A DNA stretch of 15,752 nt from SURF-32 sp964648365 (lineage in GTDB: Bacteria > Planctomycetota > Phycisphaerae > UBA1845): NCBI GenBank assembly GCA_964648365.1, contig CAZYLK010000151.1, positions 1-15,752 on the forward strand, in the 5' to 3' direction. A program made the position numbers and the translations under genes. Below the pieces are notes generated by a model that worked only from the letters and a program-made list of their open reading frames with translations, had not been told where the DNA came from and did no database searches. Shown here piece by piece: positions 1 to 6,467 of the stretch (position 1 is its first letter; each line of letters opens with the position of its first letter).

Positions 1-161
1 AAAAAAAGGAGAGAACCCCACTGGACGGCAGCACTCTTTCAGGTACGTGCCACCCCGCCGTTCCACCCGCAGAATCTGCTATGCAGCCGGCACCGGTCTG
101 CTGCGGGCGGATCTTTGAGTCCCAGCCGGTGACATGGGATGGGAGGCAGCGCTGCGAGGCA

Positions 162-1727
162 CTAAGGAAGCGAAGGCTCGCTCTCCGGCGCAGGCGTTTT
201 CGTAGCAGTCGGCGGCTCGGCCGGTGCCTGCCCGCCCATTGCCGCCTGATACATCGCCTGCAACCCTGCCCGGTTCGGCGCATGCGCCTGGGTTTCCTCA
301 ATGACGACGACGGCGTCGCTGCCGAGTTCCTTTAGGGACTTGTCCAGCAGCCGCACCGCGCCATCCAGATAGAAATTGTCCAGCCCGCCCGCGTAGATGT
401 GCAGCTTGCCCGCCAGCTTTGGACCCAGCGTCTTCCAGTTCCGCTCCAGCACCAGGCGGATGTCATACTTGTCCCAAGTGTGTGCCACCTCGGCATCGAC
501 CGCGCCGGTCGCATGGTTGAACATCGGCGCCGGCGTCGCGGCGGTCGGACGCGCGCTGTGGAGGGCAAGGGAGGAGAGCATCTGCCCGCCCGGTCCGAGG
601 ATATCCTCGGCGTGAACGAAGTCGTCGTAGTAACCCATGATCGCCTGGCCGTTGCGGGCGATCGGGCGGCGCTCGCCTTTGTCGTCGCGATACATGTTGG
701 CGCCCTCTCTGTAAAGGTCAATCAACTGGAACGCGCGAAAATCCACCGGGTCGGGCACGTGTGACCAGCAGGCCGCGAAGGCATCCGGATGCGTGATCTG
801 AAGCCACAGCGACGACCACCCGCCCGACGAGATGCCGGTGACGTGTCGATGCTCGGCGCCGGCGCCGCGGAACCGCTTCTCGATATACGGGATGAACTCC
901 GTCACCAGCGCCGTCGCCCACGGCCCGTTGTTGGCAGAATCGGCGAAGACGTGATGGCCGCGATGACAGGTCGCATCGAGCGCGACTTGCAGCACCTTGT
1001 CCCCGCCGAAGGCGGCGCCGAAGCGCGCCAGCCCGAACGCCATGCGATGATCCCCGCCGAAGCCGGGTACGTGATAGATCACGGGGTATTTCTGATCGCC
1101 GTCTTCCGTCCATCCGCCGGGCAGGCACACGGCCGCCCGCATGATGATGTCGCGGCCGTGGAACTTCGACAGCAGGTCGCTTTTCATCTCGACGAGTTTG
1201 ACGCTGTCGGTTTCGGAGAACGGCCGCGGTTCGTACACCTGCGTCAGCCGCAGTTCGACAACGCCGCCCGCCGACGGGTCGATCGTGACGGTGGCCGGCT
1301 CGCTGTACAGATCGCCCTTGCCCCACCCCGGCACCGGATCGTCCAGGCTCCGCCGCACGATCGCCTGCACGCGATACTCGTCCGCCTCCAGGTCCGCCAG
1401 TTTTCCCGGATTGGATAGAGCCTTGTCGTCGAGCGTAACCGGCGCGGCCGGGTCGTGCTTCACGACGTCAACCGCGAACACTTGCGGCGGGTTGAACCAG
1501 TCCCGGATCGCCCGCCGCGGCTCGCCGGTCAGGTTCTGCGTGACGACGACCAGGACGCGGCCGGTGTAGGGGGCTGGCTGGAGGGCGGGGTCGAAGGCGA
1601 CGCGGAACGTGAGCGGTTCGCCGACGGCGCTCGTTCCGTACGGGTGACAGGCCGCCAACAGGCCGATGCATGCCAGCATTCTGGATCGACGCGGCGACTG
1701 TGCCAGCGGATTCATGGCATCACTCAC
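162..1727 (-). CDS. Exported lipoprotein esterase, alpha/beta-hydrolase of the esterase-D type
   Basis: 521 aa. The sequence shows an N-terminal lipoprotein signal with lipobox LAAC (Cys27), so the mature protein is probably anchored outside the cytoplasmic membrane. Residues ~35-165 look like an all-beta accessory domain. Residues ~175-490 match the putative-esterase (esterase D / Fes-like) hydrolase fold: a PVIYHVPGFGG strand-loop near 215-225 that would form the oxyanion hole, a GISSGG nucleophile elbow with Ser300 as the likely nucleophile, Asp450 in GGLDNFYLD as a candidate acid, and His482 in QAHAPNR as the candidate catalytic His. The C-terminus is a Pro/Thr/Glu-rich tail. The start is a GTG chosen because GGAGGAG lies seven bases upstream; the in-frame ATG four codons later would sit too far from it. 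It lies 86 bp downstream of another lipoprotein gene on the same strand and may share its transcript. The substrate cannot be told from the sequence; carbohydrate-linked esters are one possibility for this family. Confidence 0.82.
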   Translation of the reverse strand: MSDAMNPLAQSPRRSRMLACIGLLAACHPYGTSAVGEPLTFRVAFDPALQPAPYTGRVLVVVTQNLTGEPRRAIRDWFNPPQVFAVDVVKHDPAAPVTLDDKALSNPGKLADLEADEYRVQAIVRRSLDDPVPGWGKGDLYSEPATVTIDPSAGGVVELRLTQVYEPRPFSETDSVKLVEMKSDLLSKFHGRDIIMRAAVCLPGGWTEDGDQKYPVIYHVPGFGGDHRMAFGLARFGAAFGGDKVLQVALDATCHRGHHVFADSANNGPWATALVTEFIPYIEKRFRGAGAEHRHVTGISSGGWSSLWLQITHPDAFAACWSHVPDPVDFRAFQLIDLYREGANMYRDDKGERRPIARNGQAIMGYYDDFVHAEDILGPGGQMLSSLALHSARPTAATPAPMFNHATGAVDAEVAHTWDKYDIRLVLERNWKTLGPKLAGKLHIYAGGLDNFYLDGAVRLLDKSLKELGSDAVVVIEETQAHAPNRAGLQAMYQAAMGGQAPAEPPTATKTPAPESEPSLP

Positions 1728-1762
1728 AGTTCAACTCCTCCGACAAAGCCGTACCGTCACAC

Positions 1763-1788
1763 CGCGCGGGCTGAAGCCCGCGGCTCGC
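1763..1788. repeat. GC-rich palindromic repeat, copy 1
   Basis: A 26-base sequence that recurs exactly, in inverted orientation, at 13598-13623. Its core is a hairpin, GCGGGCT-(2 nt)-AGCCCGC. This copy lies between the lipoprotein gene and the esterase gene, where the hairpin could act as a transcript-processing or stabilising element. No T-tract follows on either strand, so a classical terminator is unlikely. Confidence 0.8.
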
Positions 1789-1813
1789 TGGCGGCGCCCG
1801 TCCCTATGGTGGT

Positions 1814-2497
1814 TTAACTGCCGTCTCGGTCCACCCGCTCCGCATAAAACGGATACTGATCCCCGCCTGTATCCAGCAGCAGATCGCCGATGCCGCCCTC
1901 GAAGTTCAGCAGGTAGCCAAACTGCCCGTCCACGCGCTGATCGTCTCCGGTTCCCCACGCATACAGCACCGCTCGGCCGACGTAAAGGCCGAACAGGCGG
2001 ACGCGCGCCGCGATCGCGACGCCGAAGGTGTTCTCCACGCTGACGCCGTAGGACTGGCCGGTGAACGAGATGCCGGGGATGGTGGTGGAGTACCACGTGT
2101 TGTCGACCACGACCGTCGCGCCGTAGATGCTTTCGAGGAAATACCTGTTCTCACGCACGCGCGTCGCCTTGCCGTCGGCGTCGAGGTCGATCAGGAACAT
2201 CTGCTCGTCTACCGGCGGGCGTTCGAGCAGTCCGCCGTTGAGCAGGCCGCCGTAGGGACCGGGTGCCGGTTCGGGGTCTTCCTCCGGCGGCTCGTTGGGA
2301 TCGGCCTTGCGGAACGCGGCCCACGTCCCCCCGGCCAGCAGCGCCGGCCCGGTGCCCGCCTCGGCCGTCTGCTTCGCGCCGGCCGGCAGCGTCACCTCCA
2401 ATTCTTCGGGATGTCCCGATCCCCCAGAAAAACAGCCGCACAGCGGCAGACACAGCCACGCCAGAATCGACACACCAACACCCATTCGGGTACCCAT
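1814..2497 (-). CDS. Hypothetical lipoprotein
   Basis: 227 aa, not recognised. A hydrophobic N-terminus ends in a lipobox-like L-C-G-C (Cys22), which predicts a lipid-anchored exported protein. Residues ~75-90 are Pro/Glu/Gly-rich and look like a linker. The rest alternates short hydrophobic stretches with Gly (for example YGATVVVDNTWYS and SVENTFGVAIAARVRLFGLYVGRA), consistent with a beta-rich domain with no catalytic motif I can name. The ATG is preceded by GGGAG about eight bases upstream. A small dyad, CGACGA-tcat-TCGTCG (2510-2525), abuts this ribosome-binding site and might influence its accessibility. It is upstream of, and co-directional with, the esterase, so a two-gene cell-envelope unit is plausible. 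Confidence 0.7.
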   Translation of the reverse strand: MGTRMGVGVSILAWLCLPLCGCFSGGSGHPEELEVTLPAGAKQTAEAGTGPALLAGGTWAAFRKADPNEPPEEDPEPAPGPYGGLLNGGLLERPPVDEQMFLIDLDADGKATRVRENRYFLESIYGATVVVDNTWYSTTIPGISFTGQSYGVSVENTFGVAIAARVRLFGLYVGRAVLYAWGTGDDQRVDGQFGYLLNFEGGIGDLLLDTGGDQYPFYAERVDRDGS

Positions 2498-2572
2498 GCG
2501 CTGATCTCCCGACGATCATTCGTCGTCACTGCACCTGCGGCACGGCGGCGTCACGCGACGGCCGTGCTGGAA

Positions 2573-2612
2573 GAGAGGGAGTAAGGGAATCAGGGAGTGA
2601 GGGAGTAAGGGA
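2573..2612. repeat. Octamer tandem array, purine-rich orientation
   Basis: Five consecutive 8-base units close to GTGAGGGA (variants GAGAGGGA, GTAAGGGA, ATCAGGGA). It is the inverted counterpart of the array at 2833-2880, so RNA crossing both could fold into a long stem enclosing about 220 bases. No gene is visible between them. Confidence 0.85.
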
Positions 2613-2668
2613 AGAGGGCATCGTCGTGCTGCGCCTGAGGGATCGTTACTCGGCCGTGTCGTTCGTCC

Positions 2669-2745
2669 TGATCCAATCACGCACCCGCGCTCTTGATCCA
2701 ATCACGCACCCGGTCGCCAGATTCAGTCGCTCACCCGGCCGCAGG
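2669..2745. repeat. 25-bp-period direct repeat, two good copies plus one degenerate
   Basis: A 19-base sequence beginning TGATCCAATC occurs exactly at 2669-2687 and 2694-2712. A diverged third copy (ATTCAGTCGC...) begins at 2721, so the spacing is 25 bases each time. The repeats sit inside the 2498-2846 intergenic region, between the two inverted octamer arrays. No coding function is apparent. Confidence 0.7.
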
Positions 2746-2832
2746 CAATCGCTCCCGAACCGGGCGCGAGCCGTTCATGGCTGTCCGCGACGATGCAATG
2801 GCCGGGGCGAGGATCGGGATCACGCTCCCCCT

Positions 2833-2880
2833 CTTCCCTTACTCCCTCACTCCCTCACTCCCTCACTCCCTTCTTCCCTC
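2833..2880. repeat. Octamer tandem array, pyrimidine-rich orientation
   Basis: Six 8-base units: CTTCCCTT, three perfect ACTCCCTC, ACTCCCTT and CTTCCCTC. On the minus strand this reads GAGGGAGT repeats and encodes the moaC C-terminus (REEGSEGVRE) followed by the TGA stop at 2847-2849. It is inverted relative to the array at 2573-2612. Confidence 0.88.
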
Positions 2881-3347
2881 CGATACATTCCGCTGCGCCC
2901 GCCGCTCTTGAACTCCAGCCGCACCGGGCCAATCTCGATTCCCTTGTCCGCCGATTTGGCCATGTCGTACAGCGTCAAGGCGGCCGCCGACGCGCCCACC
3001 ACGGCTTCCATTTCCACGCCCGTCCGACCGGTGCAGCGCGCCGAACACGCGATCAGCAGTTCGCCCGGTCCCGTCCGTGCGAAGCTGATCTGCACGTGAT
3101 CGAGCGGCAGCGTGTGACACATCGGGATCCACTCGGCCGTGCGCTTGGCCGCCTGGATGCCGGCGATGCGGGCGGTGCTCAGGGCGTCGCCTTTCTTAAG
3201 CCGGCCCGAGAGCAGCGCGTCGAGCGCGTCGGCGTTCATCCTCACGCGGGCGCTGGCCGTCGCGGCTCGCGACGTGACGGCCTTGCCCGAGACGTCCACC
3301 ATGCGCGCCTCGCCGTCGGAGCCGAGATGGGAGAGTTCGGGCGTCAT
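2847..3347 (-). CDS. moaC: Cyclic pyranopterin monophosphate synthase MoaC
   Basis: 166 aa, full length for the family. MoaC converts the MoaA product 3',8-cH2GTP to cyclic pyranopterin monophosphate in the first stage of molybdenum cofactor synthesis, in the cytoplasm. Family hallmarks are intact: an N-terminal LSHLGSDGEARMVDVSGKAV, Lys51 in KKGD, CHTLPL near 77-82, VEMEA with Glu112 and Glu114, Asp128 and Lys131 in YDMAKSADKG, and the FKSGGRSG near 146-153. These positions match the E. coli enzyme almost number for number. Residues 157-166 (REEGSEGVRE) are not family sequence; they are translated from the octamer repeat array that reaches into the 3' end. No other Mo-cofactor gene lies in the window, so it appears as an isolated locus. 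The start is ATG with only a weak ribosome-binding site. Confidence 0.96.
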   Translation of the reverse strand: MTPELSHLGSDGEARMVDVSGKAVTSRAATASARVRMNADALDALLSGRLKKGDALSTARIAGIQAAKRTAEWIPMCHTLPLDHVQISFARTGPGELLIACSARCTGRTGVEMEAVVGASAAALTLYDMAKSADKGIEIGPVRLEFKSGGRSGMYRREEGSEGVRE

Positions 3348-3403
3348 GCAAAGTTGTCCGGCGGACCGAGTGAAACGGGAAAGGGGGCTCGGTCGGTGTG
3401 TAC

Positions 3404-3433
3404 ACTATATGGGGACGTGGGAGGTCTCGTCCA
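3404..3433 (-). promoter_or_regulatory. Putative sigma-70-type promoter for moaC
   Basis: On the minus strand TGGACG (3433-3428) is followed, after 18 bases, by TATAGT (3409-3404). This predicts a start of transcription near 3397 and a leader of roughly 50 bases before the moaC ATG. It was found by eye only. Confidence 0.4.
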
Positions 3434-3664
3434 TCGGCCGGAGCTACGGGGGGGGCCGGGCGGATTGTGTCCCCGAGCGCTGTTTCGGGGACCATTATGC
3501 CGGCCGGCCATGGGATCACTATTCACGCGGGGCTGCCCGCTTCCGACTGCGCGGCGCGCCCGACAGGGCAGGATTATCGGTTCGGGCACGCCGCTCCGTC
3601 GCTGGCGCTTCCGCTCGTCGTCGGCTGGTTAACCCCTACCCCCACGAATCCCGATATCGCCGGT

Positions 3665-4120
3665 ATGTCGTTTCAGCCCACGGCCGAACCCGTGACCGGT
3701 GCGGACCCGTCCGCCCAGCCCGTGCGTGCCGCGCTCCACTGGCTGGCGCAAGCCCGGCCGCGGCGGGTCATCTGCCTGGTCGTCGGGCTGTGGATTCTGA
3801 ACACGTTCGACCTGCTCCTGACCCTGACCGCGTCGCGTCAGCGCCTGCTGCATGAGCTGAACCCCGTCGCGGCCCACATGCTCGAAGCGGGCGAGGGATA
3901 TCTGGTTCTCTACAAGTTCGGGCTGATCGCCATCGCCTCCTACAGCCTGCTGCGGTTCCGCCGCGAGCGTATCACGGAGTACGGCGCCGTCTTCGCGCTG
4001 GTCGTGTACGGTTTCGTCGCCATTCACTGGCGGAACTGTTACGACTTCTACGCCGAAACGACGGTCACCTCCGAACATCCGGTGCTGCTCGATCCGCTGA
4101 CGAGCTTCCGCGGGGATTGA
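3665..4120 (+). CDS. DUF5658-like small membrane protein
   Basis: 151 aa from the chosen ATG. Three hydrophobic segments are visible: ~34-54 (VICLVVGLWILNTFDLLLTL), ~79-97 and ~106-121. The first ends in an N-x-F-D-x-L-x-T-L pattern and is followed by ELNPVAAHML and a Lys at the start of TM2 (YKFGL). This layout (TM1 with D/T, a loop with NP, TM2 with K) resembles the DUF5658 family, whose function is unknown. The frame is open back to 3398, but the earlier part is low-complexity Gly/Ala/Pro/Ser sequence with no family similarity, so the shorter start is preferred. There is no clear Shine-Dalgarno sequence. It is transcribed away from moaC and towards the tRNA. The 317 bases between moaC and this ATG contain only the moaC promoter candidate. 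Confidence 0.62.
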   Translation: MSFQPTAEPVTGADPSAQPVRAALHWLAQARPRRVICLVVGLWILNTFDLLLTLTASRQRLLHELNPVAAHMLEAGEGYLVLYKFGLIAIASYSLLRFRRERITEYGAVFALVVYGFVAIHWRNCYDFYAETTVTSEHPVLLDPLTSFRGD

Positions 4121-4221
4121 GGCGGTTCCGCTGGCGGGCTGGGTTCCCGACGCCGCGGCCGCGCAAGATGTAACCGGCATCAACCCGCCTGGGCTGCTCC
4201 GCAGCGATTCGATGGGGGAAA

Positions 4222-4294
4222 TGGGCCCACGAGGACTTGAACCTCGGACCTCGTCGTTATCAGCGACGCGCTCTGCCAACTGAGCTATGAGCCC
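4222..4294 (-). tRNA. tRNA-Ile (anticodon GAU)
   Basis: A 73-base cloverleaf on the minus strand. The acceptor GGGCTCA pairs with TGGGCCC (one T-G pair), with discriminator A at 4222. The D-arm contains AGCTCAGTTGGCAGAGC. The anticodon stem CGTCG/CGACG holds loop CTGATAA, giving anticodon GAT. The T-arm contains GGTTCAAGTCC. CCA is not encoded. It stands alone, with no rRNA gene on either side, although tRNA-Ile(GAU) often lies in a 16S-23S spacer. Confidence 0.97.
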
Positions 4295-4426
4295 CTCTGG
4301 GGGTCGGCCTCGACACGCGGCCACGGCCGACCGGGGGACTCTACAGCCGGCGGGTCGCCGATGTCAAATGGGAGCGGCATGTGCCGCCACGGCCGCGCGG
4401 CCGGGCGGGGCGCTCACCGCCACGCC

Positions 4427-4804
4427 TCAGCCGACGTGGTCGTCATACTGCGTCCCGGTCAGGAGCTTCTCCAGCGGGCCGAGGTCGTCCGCCCGCACAC
4501 GGACCATCCAGCCCGCCTCGAAGGCGTCGTCGTTGACGTACTCCGGGTGCTCGGCCAGTTCCTCGTTGATCTCGACGACCTCGCCGCTCACCGCCGTGTA
4601 AAACTCGGCGGTCGCCTTGACCGACTCGATTTCGCCCAGCACGTCGCCGGCCGAGAACCTGGCGCCGACTTTGGGCAGATCGACGAACGTGATGTCCGTC
4701 AGTTCGGTCGCGGCATGTTGGGTGATCCCGATCGTGACGACATCGCCATCTACCTGGAACCACTCATGCGTTTCGAGATATTTCCGATCGTTTGGAACGC
4801 TCAT
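4427..4804 (-). CDS. gcvH: Glycine cleavage system H protein
   Basis: 125 aa, usual length. The H protein is the lipoylated shuttle that carries the aminomethyl group from P protein to T protein and its electrons to dihydrolipoamide dehydrogenase, in the cytoplasm. The hybrid lipoyl-domain motif ESVKATAEFYTAVSGEV is present, with Lys63 as the lipoylation site. The N-terminal YLETHEWFQVDGDVVTIGIT and C-terminal AGWMVRV are also typical. Start ATG with GGAAAG about five bases upstream. It follows gcvT on the same strand after a 192-base gap that holds a hairpin, so it may be read from the gcvT promoter or processed separately. Confidence 0.97.
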   Translation of the reverse strand: MSVPNDRKYLETHEWFQVDGDVVTIGITQHAATELTDITFVDLPKVGARFSAGDVLGEIESVKATAEFYTAVSGEVVEINEELAEHPEYVNDDAFEAGWMVRVRADDLGPLEKLLTGTQYDDHVG

Positions 4805-4878
4805 CGTTTCTTTCCGACTGCACTCATCAGTTCATGGAGACCACGCGGCGGTCCCCTGCGTGCGGCGCTACCTCGTGC

Positions 4879-4897
4879 CACTGCTCTGCGAGCAGTG
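4879..4897. repeat. Perfect 8-bp stem hairpin between gcvT and gcvH
   Basis: CACTGCTC-tgc-GAGCAGTG is a perfect inverted repeat in the gcvT-gcvH spacer (4805-4996). No T-run follows on either strand, so it looks more like a dispersed palindromic element or an mRNA-processing/stability hairpin than an intrinsic terminator. I see nothing else interpretable in this spacer. Confidence 0.6.
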
Positions 4898-4996
4898 CGG
4901 GCTTGAGGCTCATCAGTTGCCGCGCTCGCGCTTCAGCCATCCTGCGTGTCATAGCACACTCTGGCTCCGCCGCTCAAGTGCCGTGGCGCCGGCCGC

Positions 4997-6100
4997 CTAC
5001 TTTGCCCGCCTGTAGAAAGGCAGCGGCACGACCTTCGCGGGCGACCGTTTGCTCCCGAGGTCGATGTCCAACGCGGTGCCCTCGGCGGCAAACTCAGACT
5101 TCACGAACGCCATCGCGATACTCGATCCCAGCGTGGGGCTCATCGTTCCGCTCGTGACCTCGCCGACTCTCTCGTCGCCGACCATCACGGTGTGATGCTG
5201 CCGCGCGATCCGCTTCCCGTCCAGGACCAGGCCCACCAGTTGCTTCGGCAGGCCCTCCGCCTTCAGGCGGCGCATCGGTTCGGCGCCGATGAAGTCCTGA
5301 CTCAGATCCACGCACCAGCCTTGCCCCGACGTCAGCGAGTCGACGTCCTCTGAGAGTTCGTGGCCGTAGAGCGGCATCGCCGCCTCAATCCGAAGCGTAT
5401 CGCGGGCGCCCAGTCCGGCGAAGCGGATTTCCGGATGGGGCGACTCGGCTGAGCCGGTCAACTGCGGCATCAGCATTTTCGCCGCCATCGCCGGGCAGAC
5501 GACCTCAAGCCCGTCTTCGCCGGTGTAGCCGCTGCGGAAAACACTGAAGGGCATGCCCAGCACGTCCGTCGTGACGAAGCGATAACGCTTAAGCCCCGCC
5601 AGATCCATCGGGACCAGCGACGCGGCCAGCGCCAGGGTCCGGGGCCCCTGAATCGCCACCATGGCCGTGGATACGGTCTGGTCCGTCAGCTTGATGTCCC
5701 GTCCCTGCGCGTGTTTCTGCAGCCACGCCACGATCTTCGCCCGGTTCGACGCATTGCAGACGACCAGAAAGTGGTCCTCGTACCGTGAAACGATCACGTC
5801 GTCGAGAATGCCGCCGTCCTCACGGCAGATGTGCGAGTAGTAGGACCGGCCGACCTCGGCGCCCGCAAGGTTACGCGTGCAGATCCAGTTCAGAAACGAC
5901 TCGCCGTCCGTCCCGTCGATCCGCAGCCGCCCCATGTGCGATACGTCGAAGACGCTGCACGCCGTGCGCGTGTGGACGTGTTCCTCGACGATGCCCGTGT
6001 AGACGATCGGCATCGACCAGCCCGCAAACTCGACCATCCGGGCGCCGAAGGCGACGTGGGCATCGTACAGCGGCGTCTTGAGTAACGTGTCGTCAGGCAT
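4997..6100 (-). CDS. gcvT: Glycine cleavage system T protein (aminomethyltransferase)
   Basis: 367 aa from the chosen ATG, the normal size for GcvT. It transfers the methylene group from aminomethyl-H protein to tetrahydrofolate, releasing ammonia. Recognisable segments in order: LLKTPLYDAH and MVEFAGWSMPI at the N-terminus, VFDVSHMGRLRI near 50-60, REDGGILDDVIV near 93-104 with Asp100/Asp101 at the folate-binding acidic position, the IQGP motif, SGYTGEDGLEV, the ARDTLRIEAAMPLYGHEL region, and a C-terminal SGTMSPTLG barrel. A GTG 13 codons upstream is in frame, but those residues are not family sequence. The ribosome-binding site before the ATG is weak. The usual partner gcvP is not next to gcvH here. 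Confidence 0.96.
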   Translation of the reverse strand: MPDDTLLKTPLYDAHVAFGARMVEFAGWSMPIVYTGIVEEHVHTRTACSVFDVSHMGRLRIDGTDGESFLNWICTRNLAGAEVGRSYYSHICREDGGILDDVIVSRYEDHFLVVCNASNRAKIVAWLQKHAQGRDIKLTDQTVSTAMVAIQGPRTLALAASLVPMDLAGLKRYRFVTTDVLGMPFSVFRSGYTGEDGLEVVCPAMAAKMLMPQLTGSAESPHPEIRFAGLGARDTLRIEAAMPLYGHELSEDVDSLTSGQGWCVDLSQDFIGAEPMRRLKAEGLPKQLVGLVLDGKRIARQHHTVMVGDERVGEVTSGTMSPTLGSSIAMAFVKSEFAAEGTALDIDLGSKRSPAKVVPLPFYRRAK

Positions 6101-6169
6101 GGAGGATTCTCGATCTCGCAGGGCGGGCCGCGCGGCCACAGGCCGGTCGTCGCGGGCCGGACCTTGGTC

Positions 6170-6198
6170 ACGTTAGGAGTGGCCCACGGCACTGTCAA
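6170..6198 (-). promoter_or_regulatory. Strong sigma-70-type promoter for gcvT(-gcvH)
   Basis: On the minus strand a perfect TTGACA (6198-6193) is followed after exactly 17 bases by TAACGT (6175-6170). The predicted transcription start is near 6163, about 60 bases before the gcvT ATG. That leader is too short for a tandem glycine riboswitch. Confidence 0.6.
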
Positions 6199-6314
6199 CC
6201 AAGCGGCCGGCGGGGAACCCGGCTCGGCCTGCCTCGGCGGTCTGCGCCGCACGAGAGCGCGGCCGGCGCGGAGGGTCAGGCACGTCGTTGCGGCGATTTG
6301 GTCGCCGAGACCCT

Positions 6315-6343
6315 TTCACTCCGCTCCCCCCCGAAGGTACAAT
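6315..6343 (+). promoter_or_regulatory. Putative promoter for the sialidase-like gene
   Basis: TTCACT (6315-6320), a 17-base spacer and TACAAT (6338-6343). This predicts a start near 6350 and a leader of ~118 bases. Together with the gcvT promoter it makes the 6101-6467 gap a divergent promoter region; I see no gene in that gap. Confidence 0.4.
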
Positions 6344-6467
6344 GCACGCTCGCCGTTGGTGCGACGCCTGGCACGTAACGTGCAGCATCGCACCCGGTTG
6401 AACCCACCAGTGCCGCGGGGTGAGTGTGGTCGCGGCATGCCCTTACATCCCAAAGCTGGAGCCCACC

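Larger units (their letters stand above)
2573..2880. other. Repeat-bounded segment overlapping the 3' end of moaC
   Basis: Inverted octamer arrays bound a ~220-base segment that carries the 25-bp-period repeat and no convincing gene. This covers most of the 349-base gap between the lipoprotein start and the moaC stop. The right-hand array runs into moaC and supplies its last ten codons and its stop. The segment looks like an inserted or expanded repetitive element. No transposase or target-site duplication is visible. Confidence 0.45.

Noticed and set aside
2573..2880. A CRISPR array
   Set aside because: Repeat units are 8 and 25 bases without unique spacers of constant length, and no cas gene is present.
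2263..3632. Plus-strand frames through the repeat region giving Ser-Leu-Thr-Pro repeats
   Set aside because: The periodic peptide only reflects the octamer array, and the frames run antisense through moaC.
3398..3664. An 89-residue N-terminal extension of the DUF5658-like protein
   Set aside because: The extension is low-complexity and lacks similarity to the family; the later ATG gives a normal-sized three-TM protein.
6101..6163. A glycine riboswitch before gcvT
   Set aside because: The predicted leader of ~60 bases is too short for the aptamer, and no matching conserved core was seen.
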